Source of the DNA: Elephas maximus indicus
Lineage: Eukaryota; Chordata; Mammalia; Proboscidea; Elephantidae
Direction of reading: 5' to 3'
Length of the DNA stretch: 64,000 nucleotides
Assembly (NCBI RefSeq): GCF_024166365.1
Contig: NC_064839.1
Location: forward strand, 15,176,878-15,240,877
Shown one piece after another: positions 1 to 10,733 of this stretch. A program made the translations under genes and the position numbers. The notes under the pieces were generated by a model. It searched no databases and had not been told where the DNA came from. It was given only the letters and a program-made list of their open reading frames with translations. The first letter of the stretch is position 1. Each line of letters starts with the position of its first letter.

Positions 1-119
1 TGTTCAAGGTGCAGAAGCAGCAGCAACGACAGAGGAAGTGATTCTCTCCCTCTGGGAGGGCAGGGAAGAGGTAACTGAATTGGGTTCTAAAGACCTAATA
101 GGAGTTTTCTCTGAGTGAG

Positions 120-290
120 GCAGTTGAATATTTACTGGGAGCTTACTCTGTGCCAGGCACTGTAGTAAATGCCTTATGGGTGTTAACTCCTTTAATTCTT
201 ACCACAACTTAGTGAAGTAGATGTCTGCTTGCAAGACTTTTACAGATGAGGAAACCACGGCTCGTACAAATTAAGGAAGCTCCCATATTT
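120..290 (+). repeat. MIR SINE
   Basis: The order of the MIR core is recognisable: a 'gtgccaggcactg' block, then 'ttaactcctttaattctta', then 'acagatgaggaaac'. It is an old, diverged mammalian SINE in sense orientation. Confidence 0.8.
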
Positions 291-294
291 CAAA

Positions 295-1127
295 GCAAAA
301 ACAGAACATAACGAATTTTGGTGAGAATGTGGGGAAATTGGAACCTTATCCTTTGCTGGTGGGAATGCAAAATGGTATATTTACTGTGGAAAACAGTGTA
401 GTGATTCCTCAAAAAAACTAAAAATAGAACTACCATATGAGCCAGCAATTCTACTCCTAGGTATATACCCAAAAGACTTGAAAGTAGAGATTCAAACAGA
501 GACCTGTATACCAATGTTCATTGCAGCACTATGCACAATAGCAAAAAGGTAGAAACAACCTAAGTGTCCATCAATGGATGAACAGATAAACAATACATGG
601 TATGTGGTACATACATACAATGGAATACTACTCAGCCAGTAAGAGGAATGAAGTCTTGATACATGCCACGATATGGATGGAGCTTGAAGACATTATGCTG
701 AATGTAATAAGTCAACTACAAAATGACAAATATTGTATGACTTCACTTTTATAGAAAAACAAGAACAGACAAATATATAGAAACCAAAGCTTATTAGTGG
801 TTATCAGGGGCAGGAAGGAGGGGGAAAGGGAGGGTAATTGCTTATGGAGTCCTGAGTTTCGGTTTATGGTGATGGAAGAATCACACTGATTAAGGGTAGG
901 GTTGCACAGGCAATTACTGTAACTGCTGCAAATAAGTTAAACTGGCAAAAGTTTTGTGATAGATACATTTACCGAAAAAAAAAAAAAAAAAGACTAGCTG
1001 CTGGGGCTGCTTATGTACAAACCAAGGATTTGGATCCTTGGTTTGGAGGCTTAGGGTCATGGTTTTATAAGACATCCCAGTTAATTGGCCTAGTAACGTG
1101 TTTAGCGCTTCTGCTCTACTTCCTAGT
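295..1127 (+). mobile_element. L1 LINE 3' end fragment
   Basis: This is the end of L1 ORF2 plus 3' UTR, shown by the 'ccatatgagccagcaattctac', 'tatatacccaaaag' and 'caatggaatactactcagcc' type landmarks (quoted only in part). An A-run at 975-991 is followed by 3' UTR sequence that matches, in reverse, the stretch around 54180-54320 of the second L1. The A-run is therefore internal and not the end of the element. The fragment stops abruptly where the reverse-strand RTE begins. Confidence 0.8.
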
Positions 1128-3992
1128 TTGTTTTCTTTATGTTGAGGTGTAATCCATACTGAAGGCTGCGGTATTTGATCTTCATTAGTAAGTGCTTCAA
1201 GTCCTCTTCACTTGCAGCAAGCAAGGTTGTGTCATCTGCATAATGCAGGTTGTTAATGAGTCTTTCTCCAACCCTGATGCCCCGTTCTTCTTCATGTAGT
1301 CCAACTTCTCAGGTTATTTGCTCAGCATACAGATTGAATAGGTATGGTGAAAGGATACAACCCTGATGCACCTCTTTCCTGACTTTAAACCACTCAGTAT
1401 TCCCTTGTTCTGTCTGAACGACTGCCTCTTGATCTATGTACAGGTTCCTTATGAGCACAATTAAATGTTCTGGAATTCCCATTCTTTGCAATGTTATCCA
1501 TAGTTTGTTATGATCCACACAGTTGCGTGCCTTTGCATAGCCAATAAGACACAGGTAAACATCCTTCTGGTATTCTCTGCTTTCAGCCAGGATCCATCCG
1601 ACATCAGCAATGATATCCCTGGTTCCACGTCCTCTTCTGAAACCAGCCTGAATTTCTGGCAGTTCCCTGTCGATATACTGCTGCAGCCACCTTTGAATGA
1701 TCTTCAGCAAAATTTTGCTTGCATATGGTATTAATGATATTATTCTGTATTTGGTTGGATCACCTTTCTTGGGAATAGGCATAAATATGGATCTCTTCCA
1801 GTTGGTTGTCCAGGAGCTGTCTTCCAAATTTCTTGGCATAGAAAAATGAGTACTTCCAGCACTGCATCTGTTTGTTGAAACACCTCAGTTGGTATTCTGT
1901 CAATTCCTGGAGGCTTATTTTTTGCCAACACCTTCAGTACAGCTTGGACTTCTTCCTTCAGTGCCATTGGTTCCTGATCATATGCAAACTCTTGAAATGG
2001 TTGAACGTCGACCGACTCTTTTTGGTACAGTGACTCTGTGTCTGTCTTCTTTTGATGCTTCCTGTGTTGCTTAATTTTCCCCATAGAATTCTTCAATATT
2101 GCAACCGGAGGTTTGAATTTTTTCTTCAGTTCTTTCAACTTGAGAAATGCCAAGCATGTTCTTCCCTTTTGGTTTTCTATCTCTGGATCTTTGCACATTT
2201 CATTATAATGCTTTACTTTGTCTTCTTGAGCCACCTTTTGAAATCTTCTGTTCAGCTCTTTTACTTTATCATTTCTTCCTTTTGCTTTAGCTACTTGACG
2301 TTCAAGAGCAAGTTTTAAAGTCTCTTCTGACATCCATTTTGATCTTTTCTTTCTTTCCTGTCTTTTTAATGACCTCTTGCTTTTGTCATTCCACAGCTCG
2401 TCTGGCCTTTGGTCATTAGTGTTCAATGCGTCAAGTCTATTCTTGAGATGGTCTCTAAATTCAGGTGGGATATACTGAAGGTTGTACCCTGGCTCTCGTG
2501 GACTTGTTCTAATTTTCTTCAGTTTGAACTCGAACTTGCATATAAGCAATTGACTATCCGTTCTATAGTCAGCCCCTGGCATTGTCCTGACTGATGATTT
2601 TGAGCTTTTCCATCGCCTCTTTCCACAGATGTAGTTGATTTGATTCCTGCATATTCCATCTGATGAGGTTCATGTGTATAGTTGCTGTTTATGTTGTTGA
2701 AAAAAGGTATTTGAAATGACGAAGTCATTGGTCTTGCAAAATTCTATCATGCAATCTCTGGCATCATTTCTATCACCAAGGGCATGTTTGCCAACTACTG
2801 ATCCTTCTCCTTTGTTTCCAACTTTTGCATTCCAATCACCAGTAATTATCAATGCATCCTGATTGCATGTTCAATCAATTTCAGACTGCAGAAGTTGGTA
2901 AAAATCTTCAATTTCTTCATCTTTGGTCTTACTGGCTGGTGCATAAATTTGAATAATAGTTGTATTAACTGGCCTTCCTTGTAGGTGTATGGATATTATC
3001 CTATCACTGACAGTGTTGTACTTCAGGATAAATCTTGAAATATTCTTTTTGACAATGAACATAATGCCATTCCTCTACAAGTTGTCTTTCCTGGCATTGT
3101 AGACCATATGATTATCGGATTCAAAATGGCCAATATCCATCCATTTCAGCTCACTAATGCCTAGGATATCGATGTTTATGCATTCCATTTCATTTTTTAT
3201 GATTTCTATTTTCTTAGATTCATACTTCCTAAATTCCAGGTTCCGATTATTAATGGATGTTTGCAGCTGTTTCTTCTCATTTTGAGTCATGCCACATCAG
3301 CAAATGAAGGGCCCGAAAGCTTTAGTCCATCCACGTCATTAAGGTCGACTCTACTTTGAGGAGGCAGCTCTTCCCCAGTCATCTTTTGAGTGCCTTCCAA
3401 CCTGAGGGGTTCATCTTCCAGCACTATATCAATGTTCCACTGTTGTCCATAAGGTTTTCACTGGTTAATTTTTTTCAGAAGTAGACCGCCAAGTCCTTCT
3501 TCCTAGTCTGTCTTAGTCTGGAAGCTCAGCTGAAACTGGTCCACCATGGGTGACCCTGCTGGTATGTGAATACCGGTGGCATAGCTCCCAGCATCACAGC
3601 AACACATAAATCCTCATAGCTTGACAAACTAACAGATACATGGGGGAATATTACTGTAAATCCATAGTAAAGGTTTGACTGTTGGTGTTGGTGGGGAGCC
3701 TCAGACCCCTGGCTGGTGGGTGGTACTGCATAGCTCCGCTTCTTCCCTCTGGGGAGTCTCAGGAGCTCCAGCAGGGCGGTGGGTCTCACTAAGAGAGAGC
3801 TGAAACTCCTCAGCAGGCTACTTCCTCTTTTGTACGTGCTGAACCTGAACATGAGGCTGGCCCTTCTCTCTGACGTGAGCCCGATCCATCTACACACACC
3901 AGGGTCCTTGGGATTCAAAGGCTCATCCCTGATAGCTTTCCTAACCCGTCGCTCCAGCCTTGGCTTTGCCTTTGGACTCAAGTGCCCTTAAC
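1128..3992 (-). mobile_element. RTE (BovB-like) LINE, 3'-truncated, decayed
   Basis: Reverse-strand reading gives an AP-endonuclease domain (about 3290 down to 2600; the segment 2670-2852 carries the GDWNAKVG catalytic motif) followed by reverse transcriptase (about 2580 down to 1309; KGDPTKYR, QAGFRRGRGTRD and QGCILSPYLFNLYAEQI blocks). The frame is broken several times. The DNA matches the sense copy at 59435-61504 in reverse. The last approximately 700 bp of the element, with the tail shared by AfroSINE, are missing at the 1128 junction with L1 sequence. The 5' limit is uncertain: matching RTE leader is convincing to about 3660. The continuous 151-codon frame 3526-3981 extends it to about 3990 and may be a small ORF1. 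Confidence 0.8.
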
Positions 3993-4815
3993 ATGTGACT
4001 TTATTCCTGAGGCAGCAACAGGATTCAAGAACAAAAGCTGTCTGCTAGCCCTCCCCAGGGTTTCCAGTGCGATTTGCTCCATTAATAATTTAGCCAGGTG
4101 GACTGAATTCAAATGTTTCTCCCCCAAATCAATACACAAATGATTATCATTCCAGGATGCTTCTGCATGCTTCAGTAAGGCCGAGGGGAGATTTTTGATT
4201 GAAAATTGTTATCTGCACTTACTACTCAGAATTATGGTGCAGAGGGTTATGGTAAACTAAAGAGGTGACCTGGCACTTACATTTCTATTACAATAGAAGC
4301 CTTTTTTTAGAATGGTGCTTTTATAACATACTTACCATCACTGTTCCAGGCCGGTAATTTTCAAATTACTGCTCAGTACTGAAGGGGAAGTGATTTTATT
4401 GCAGCTGGTCTGCTGAAGTTGTAAGCAGCAGCAGTGGCTGGGAGAATGTCTGTAGTCGGATGTGCTTGGTCGCATTGCCATTATTGCAGAGGTGCTTGCA
4501 GACCTAGCGAGGCTGGGTTAGTGTACAGGGGCTGGTGTGCCTGTGAGACACACAGGGTGGAGCAGGCGCTCAGCTCTGAGCCTGACTCTGGCCGACTACC
4601 ACTCCAGGAGGGCAGAGACACCAGGAAGTGACACAAAACCGTAGAGCTCAAGTAGAAACTTTGTTACCACCATGAATTTTGCCAGCTCCTTTAAAATTTT
4701 CTGTTTGTTTAAAATCAACTTTATTTTAAACTGGTTGCTCTTTAGTGCATTTTTAAATTGGATATCTTTTGTGCATATGATTACATTTTAATTGGCCTTA
4801 CTAACTTGGCAATAA
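3993..4815. other. Intergenic, no gene seen
   Basis: AT-rich, apparently non-repetitive DNA. I see no coding frame, RNA gene or recognised repeat. Confidence 0.6.
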
Positions 4816-5008
4816 GGAGCCATGGTGGTGCAATGGTTAAGCACTCAGCTCCTAACCAAAAGGTTGGTGGTTTGAACCCACTCAGTGGCTCTTTGGGAGA
4901 AAAGACCTGATGATTTGCTCTAGGAAACCCTATGGGGCAGTTCTACTCTGTCGCATGGGGTCGCTACGAGTCAGAATCCATTGGACTGCACACAATGACT
5001 TGGCAATG
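4816..5008 (+). mobile_element. AfroSINE, long form
   Basis: tRNA-like head ('ggagccatggtggtgcaatgg', with diverged A and B boxes), a middle block beginning 'gggagaaaagacctgatg', then the RTE-like tail 'gggtcgctacgagtcag'. The central 45-nt block is retained, so it belongs to an older AfroSINE type. Confidence 0.9.
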
Positions 5009-6467
5009 CTCCCACCAATATCTTTCTTTCTTTTTAAAATCTTATTGTGGTGAAATATATATTAGAAGATTTTTTGCCATTTTAACCTATTTTTAGTTTA
5101 AATGAACTTAAGTTCCCCTTCTTTAGAGCTGTTTTCCTTCCTTCCTCTCTTGTCCTTACACCACCTTACTTCAAAGTTGCACAACATTGGCTTCCATTAA
5201 GAAATTACATGTGCCCAGGTCTCCTGCTGATGTCTACCCAAATGGCTGAGAGTTTTAGAACGCCACTGGAGAAACATGGATTTTAAGATACATGGATTTT
5301 AAGATACATGACTGCGAGACAGCCATTTAGGAGACACTGTCCCGTGAGGCTCTCTGTTGAGCCACCTCTACTGTGGTCCCAGAGGGATCTGGTAAAGTAC
5401 CCAGGGTGGTTTTCTGCCCAAGGAGAGATTGGTGGATGGGCTCAGAGCTATTATCTCACCTCTAGCTCAAGTGAGCCGCTGGCCCTGGGTGCTTGGAGGT
5501 CTTCTCTCCCAGGATCGTTGCAGACAGACCCTGGGAGCCCTGGCGGGCATGGAGGGAGGTAAGTTAACATGTCCACATGCAGAAGGGGCTGCTCACTGGA
5601 CCGAGAAATTCCCTTGGAATGCTCTCTGACTCTGCTTCTTGGCTGTTCCCCTGGCAGAACTGGGATCTCTCCAAAGGAAGAGTAGAAATAAGCTCTGGAA
5701 AGACGGACATGTTCTGAGGCTAGAACAAGCCAGGTGGAGAGTGGGGCTTGGCAGGGTGGTAGGCAGGGCTAGTCCCAGAGGGCCATGCAGCTTAGTGTGA
5801 TGAACATTTTTGAATTCTGTTCTGCAGCATTTTCTGCAGGGGACACAATCCCATTTGATTGTTATAAATGTGAGCAATGCAATGGGAGGCGGGAGACCCT
5901 ACAGAAGGCATTATCAGTGGTCCAGGAGAGAGGAGATGGTGACTGGGACCAGGGAGATGACAACGGTGATGAGAAGAGGTGAACGGATTTGTGATATATA
6001 CTGTGGGGGAGTAGCTAAGGGGACTTAGTGATGGATTGGATGTGGGGATGATGGAGTAAAGATTATTGGCTCGGTAAATGATGTGGCCATTAATTTCAGA
6101 TGGGTGAAAAAGGGAAGGTGCAGACTGTGCGAGCAGAAGTGCCTGGTCTAGAGTCTACCTTGGACAATGGGGATTTATGTGGGGTGCCTCTGTGCCTGCC
6201 CTCTCTTCTCAGCTTACCTCATGCTCCTCACCTCTGAACCAGACGACTTACCGAAGGCCTCAGTGACCCACAGCCTGTCTCTCACAAGACACATTTGAGT
6301 TTGGCAGCAGCTTTTCTTCATCTGACAGGAAGGCCAGATTCCTGCCAGGTGGACCCTGATCCCCTGCCTGGGCTCCTCCAACTTGCTTCTCCCTCCTCTG
6401 CCTCAGGCTGCATTTTCTAGGGATCTATTACCCCAATCTGCCTTTTCTAGGGATCTATTACTCACAT
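5009..6467. other. Intergenic, no gene seen
   Basis: Mixed unique DNA. Small direct duplications are visible: 'catggattttaagata' repeated near 5275-5305, and 'ttttctagggatctattac' twice within 6411-6462. Open frames here are short and show no recognisable domain. Confidence 0.55.
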
Positions 6468-6622
6468 CAGAACCCTGGTAGCACAGTGGTTAAGAGCTTG
6501 GCTGCTAACCAAAAGGTTGGCAGTTCAAATCTACCAGCTGCTCCTTGGAAGCCCTATGGGGTAGTTCTACTCCGACCTATAGGGTTGATTTGATTAGGAA
6601 TTGACTTGGTGGCAATGGGTTT
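6468..6622 (+). mobile_element. AfroSINE, short (45-nt deleted) form
   Basis: Head 'gaaccctggtagcacagtgg', then 'gctgctccttggaagcccta' with the central block missing, then a degraded RTE-like tail ending in 'ggcaatgggtttgg'. Confidence 0.88.
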
Positions 6623-7643
6623 GGTTTGCTTTATTACATCACCTCCTTCCCAGTACTGAATTCTTTACTAGTTGGAAATTTTTGGGTTGTGATGGACTGA
6701 AACCTCCTGGATGCAGCTTGCACGGGCATGAAACATTTATTTAGAGGTTGCAGGGGTGGAGGGGACCAGGTGACTGCAGCCAGGGTGGTTGAGTCCTGCA
6801 GCAGAGACACAGAGGCCAGGAGCTGTTCTGGAAGCGGTAAGAGTGGGGTAGGGGGAGAGCACCCAGCCAAGGCCACACTGGGGACCCGAAGCAAGGCCCC
6901 TGCCTAGAGCAGTAGCCTCTAGAGGGCACTAGACCACCACATGCCTAAACCAGAAATGGGGTAGCGGATAATTAAGGTCTCAGTTAGGGCAGGGATTAGG
7001 GTGAGGTTAACGAGGCACTCATCTCAGGCACAGAATTTAAGGGAGTGTCAAAAAACCTAAGTAAAAAAAATAACATTTTAATGCAATATTTAAAAAAAAC
7101 AAAATAACACAAAAAATCCACAATGAACAAAATATCCAAAGTTTAAATAAGATAGGCTGTTGTTGTTTGTTTGTTTTATGGCCCTGCACTATTCTGTGAA
7201 GGGAACTCTTGTTTCCAATCAGCCTGAGGTTCCTGGGATCTCCTGACCATCATGTTCCCTGCCATGTGGGCTTATGAGAGTTGGCAATGCTGTGTGAACA
7301 GAGCACTGGGCAAAGTGAGCTTTATATACAGTCATGGTTTTTGATTATAGACCTTTTACTACTTGGTTCAAAACACGGCAGAATATTTTGATAAATTCAC
7401 ACCCCTCCCACCTTTCAGGCTCAAATATGGCTCCCATTGCACTGGCCGCAACCCTTGGTCCTTATATAACTCAGAAAACAGGCACTGAAGAAGGCAGCAG
7501 CATCCTCAAGTGAAAACAAAGCTGCCAGCAAACCCTCCCTCTGTGGAGGATTTTTGCCACATACAAATGCTGGTTGCATGGGCAGCCAGCCATCTGCTGA
7601 AATTCTGAAACCAAATAATGGTTGGGCTAGTGCTCTTTGAGAA
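6623..7643. other. Intergenic, no gene seen
   Basis: An A-rich stretch lies at 7060-7150. The 7420-7640 segment is open on the reverse strand as part of a 133-codon frame, but I recognise no family, and the frame runs into the RTE fragment. Confidence 0.5.
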
Positions 7644-8256
7644 AATATTGAAGTTGTCAAGGATTTCATTTTACTGGAATCTACAATCAACATCCATGGA
7701 AGCAGCAATCGAGAAATCAAATGATGTCTTGCACTGGGCAAATCTGCTGCAAAAGACCTCTTTAAAGTGTTGAAAAGCAAAGATGTCACTTTGAGGGCTA
7801 AGGTGTGCTTCACCCAAGCCATGGTATTTCCTATTGTCTCATATGCATGTGAAAGCTGGACAATGAATAGGAAGGCTGAAGAAGAACTGAAGCATTCGAA
7901 TTATGGTGCTGGTGAAGAATATTGAATATACCATGGGCTACCAGAATGAACTAGTCTTTTTTGGAAGGAATACAGCCGGAGTGCTTCTTGGAAGCCAGGG
8001 TGGTGAGATTTTGTCTCATGTACTTTGGACATGTTATCAGGAGGGACCAGTCCCTGGAGAAGGATATCATGCTTGGTAAAGTAGAGGGTCAGTGAAAAAG
8101 AGGAAGACCCTCAAGATGGCCTGACACAGTGACTACAACAATGGGCTCAAACATAGCAACAATGATTGTGAGGACGGCTCAGGACCCAGCAGCGTTTCAT
8201 TCTGTTGTACATAGGGTCACTATGAGTTGGAACCAACTTCATGGCACCTAACAAGT
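7644..8256 (+). mobile_element. RTE LINE 3' end fragment
   Basis: Matches the 60878-61490 part of the better preserved RTE copy ('attgaagttgtcaaggattt' onward) through to the terminal 'tcactatgagttggaaccaac' type tail. It is 5'-truncated and retains only the last part of the RT ORF and the 3' UTR. Confidence 0.85.
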
Positions 8257-8300
8257 GCTCTTTACCGTAAATCAGTGATTCCTCTCATTATTTGATTTTT

Positions 8301-8619
8301 TTATAACAAATTTATTATTCCATTCATGTTAAAAGTCACAACTGAAGATTTTTTATTTTATGGACAAAGAGCTAGAGCATTGTTTCTTTTGTCTTGAGTA
8401 CTTCATTCAAGGAAGATCACTTAGTCCAACTTGATAAAACCTATACCCTTCACATACTGATGGAAACACTGGTGGCACATATTGAGGCCATACATCCGGA
8501 TCAGACTGTGCCAGTTTGAGCACACTCGGGGGCAGGAACCGTGGCCTAATTTTTGAGGGTGACTCCAGTACAGCTGCTGGTGACCCATCTTGCTTTGAGG
8601 GATACACCAGGGCAACAGG
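8301..8619 (-). pseudogene. RPS29P: RPS29 processed pseudogene (retrocopy)
   Basis: The reverse-strand frame from ATG 8586-8588 to TAA 8421-8423 gives 55 residues beginning [11 protein letters not shown] and ending IGFIKLD. This is recognisably ribosomal protein S29 (56 residues), a zinc-binding protein of the 40S head. There are no introns. A 3' UTR of about 100 bases follows, with AATAAA (plus-strand tttatt at 8311-8316) and a short A-tract. A 17-bp direct repeat (ctcattatttgattttt) flanks the insert at 8284-8300 and 8620-8636. Together these show LINE-mediated retroposition. The frame is still open, but one residue is lost next to the first zinc cysteine (parent GSRSCRVC, here GSCPRVC). 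Many arginines are also replaced, so normal zinc binding is doubtful. I call it a pseudogene; expression is unknown. Confidence 0.9.
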
Positions 8620-8639
8620 CTCATTATTTGATTTTTAAA

Positions 8640-9136
8640 ATGATTTTATCATGGCAAAAATATATGTAACACAACATTTGCCAATTCAACATTTTTTACA
8701 TCTGCAATTTAGTGGCATTGGTTACGTTCATCGTCATATTGTATCACCACCTCTACTATCAATTTCCAAATTATTCCATCATTATGAACAGAAATCAGTG
8801 CCCCTAAACTAGGACTTCCACTTTTTCCCCTCTCCCACCTCTGGTAGGCACTAACAAACTTTGTTCTTTGTTTATTTGCCTATTTCTTATAAGTGGGATC
8901 ATACAATATTTGTCCTTTTATTCACTGACTTATTTTGCTCAGCGTAATGTTTTCAAGGTTCGTCCATGTTGTAGCATGTATCAGTACTTCATTTCTCTTT
9001 CTGGCTGGATCATATTCCATTGTATGTATGTATATGTCACATTTTGTTTATCCAACCATTTGTTGATGGACATTTAGGTTGTTTCCAAATTTCGCTATTG
9101 TGAACAGTGCTGCAATGAACTCTGGTGTACAAGTGT
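8640..9136 (-). mobile_element. L1 3' end fragment, reverse
   Basis: Antisense L1 landmarks are present: 'caactttgttcttt', 'cattccattgtatg', 'gacatttaggttgtttcc' and 'gaacagtgctgcaatgaac'. A 19-bp direct repeat (tcattatttgatttttaaa) borders it at 8621-8639 and 9137-9155. The left copy of that repeat was later reused by the RPS29 retrocopy. Confidence 0.82.
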
Positions 9137-9155
9137 TCATTATTTGATTTTTAAA

Positions 9156-9939
9156 TCCTTTAAAACATCTCCCAAGAAAAAGCCTGCTTTGGAAAACTCA
9201 TCAAAGGAATTAGAAGAGAAAGAACAAGCAAACCCAGAAAACTAAAAGTGCTTTTCCAAAGTTTCTAGGAAAATCCATTTGGCCTGCACAGCGGACATGA
9301 ATTAGTGAGTTCCTCTGTTGCTGTCTACGACGTCATTACTAGACCAGCAGTTCCTCTCCACCCTCTCTCAGTAAACGTTGGGCAAATATTGGGAGAACAT
9401 CAAATGAGGGGGTGGAGGCGCAGCCTTAACCTCAGCTCAGGCTCCAGTGGGGCAGGCTACACAGCAGCCGCAATGCCGGGGAACCTCTGGAGATCTCTGA
9501 CTTACATCAGTCTTAAGGAAGAAGGGGTGAGCTTGGGCAGGGGCTGCCTGACCCTGAATGGCCTCCTCAATGTGCCTCCCTGTCTCTTCTGGTTTTTGCT
9601 AGTTACTGACCCAGGCCCTTGGTTTACAGCTCTCCCAGAGGGTGGCCCCAAATCTGGAAAGCAGGTCTCCTGTGAGGATGACTGGGTAGGCGCAGGGGTC
9701 CTCTCAGCGTGCTCACCAGTATTCGCTCATAGGCGGTGCTCTGCACGGGGTGATTCATCTTCGAGATGTCCTGGGGGAGCTGGAGCTGTGGCAAATGTGG
9801 GGGGCAGTAGAGAGGGGCGGAGGGGCATGAACAGGGATGCCTTACTCCGAGGACAGGCTTTAGCCCTAAGTCACCACGAGCTGTCCCGCCCCCACGTTCC
9901 CTAAGCAGCCCTGAGTAGCCTCTTTCTTTGCCACCCTCT
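9156..9939. other. Intergenic upstream of LRP3
   Basis: Rising GC content towards the LRP3 CpG island. A 199-codon open frame (9305-9904, +) shows no recognisable motif and I do not call it a gene. Confidence 0.5.
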
Positions 9940-10733
9940 ACCAATCGTCATCCTCTCTCCCATGCCCACCCGGGGTCGGGCAGAGCTCGGTTCGTGGGCC
10001 TGAGGTGGCCAGGCGAGCCCTAACCAGTACCCTGGGAGCACGGCCCGCTTTGAACTCCGGGCTCAAGGGCCGGGGAGAGCCGGGCTGGGCAGGGGCCGCC
10101 TGAGCGGAGCTGTCCAGCACACCGAGGCGGGGCGTGCGCCCCTGGCCCGCCCCAGCCGCCTCCGCCCTCTCTGTCAGCGCCACTGCGGCTCAGCAGGCGC
10201 GTCACGTGGGTGGCGCGGCGCGGCCTCCCGGCTCCAGGCGCCCGCGAGGGGCCCGGCGGCAGGACAGGCAGACCTACGAACGCACTAGCGGCGGCACCTG
10301 CCCCGGCGGGCCGGGAGCAGCGCAGGGCGGCCGGGGGGCACCGGGGCTAGGCGGGCTGCGCGCTGCGGGTCATGGGCGTGCCGGGGACCCCCCGGCACAG
10401 GCCGGCGGCGGAGCGGCGCCCGGAGCGCGGGGGCAGCGGCGGGCAGGGGTCCTCCCTGGCGGCCGCCGCTGAGCCCCTGCAGGGCCCGTGACGCCGCGGC
10501 CGATGTGGCCCCGCGCGCGCTGCCGGCCCGCACAGCCGCCCCACAAAGACGCTGCCGGAGCCGCCGACCGCAGCCGGGCTGCAGCCGCCGCGGGAGCCCA
10601 AGCCGGACGGAGCCCAAGCCTGGGGGCAGGAGGCGGCGCCCTTGGGCGGCCGGCCCCGGCATGGAGAAGCGGGCTGCGGCGGGGCCGGAGGGGGCCCCGG
10701 GCGCCCGGGCGCAGCTCGCCGTCGTCTGTCTGG
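9940..10733 (+). promoter_or_regulatory. LRP3: LRP3 CpG-island promoter and exon 1
   Basis: Very GC- and CpG-rich DNA surrounds the LRP3 start codon. A CACGTG E-box lies at 10203-10208 (context gtcacgtggg), and GC-box-like runs such as 'ggcccgcccc' lie near 10144. No TATA box is evident, as expected of a CpG-island promoter. The exact transcription start cannot be read from sequence. Confidence 0.75.
10661..10733 (+). CDS. LRP3: LRP3 coding exon 1
   Basis: Encodes MEKRAAAG... to VVCL and the first base of the next codon. The donor gtgagt begins at 10734. It carries the hydrophilic N-terminus and the beginning of the signal peptide. Confidence 0.95.

Noticed and set aside
7421-7822. 133-codon reverse frame
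   Set aside because: It straddles unique DNA and an RTE fragment read antisense; no protein similarity recognised.
9305-9904. 199-codon frame upstream of LRP3
   Set aside because: No recognisable motif, no splice context, and a reverse frame of similar quality overlaps it.
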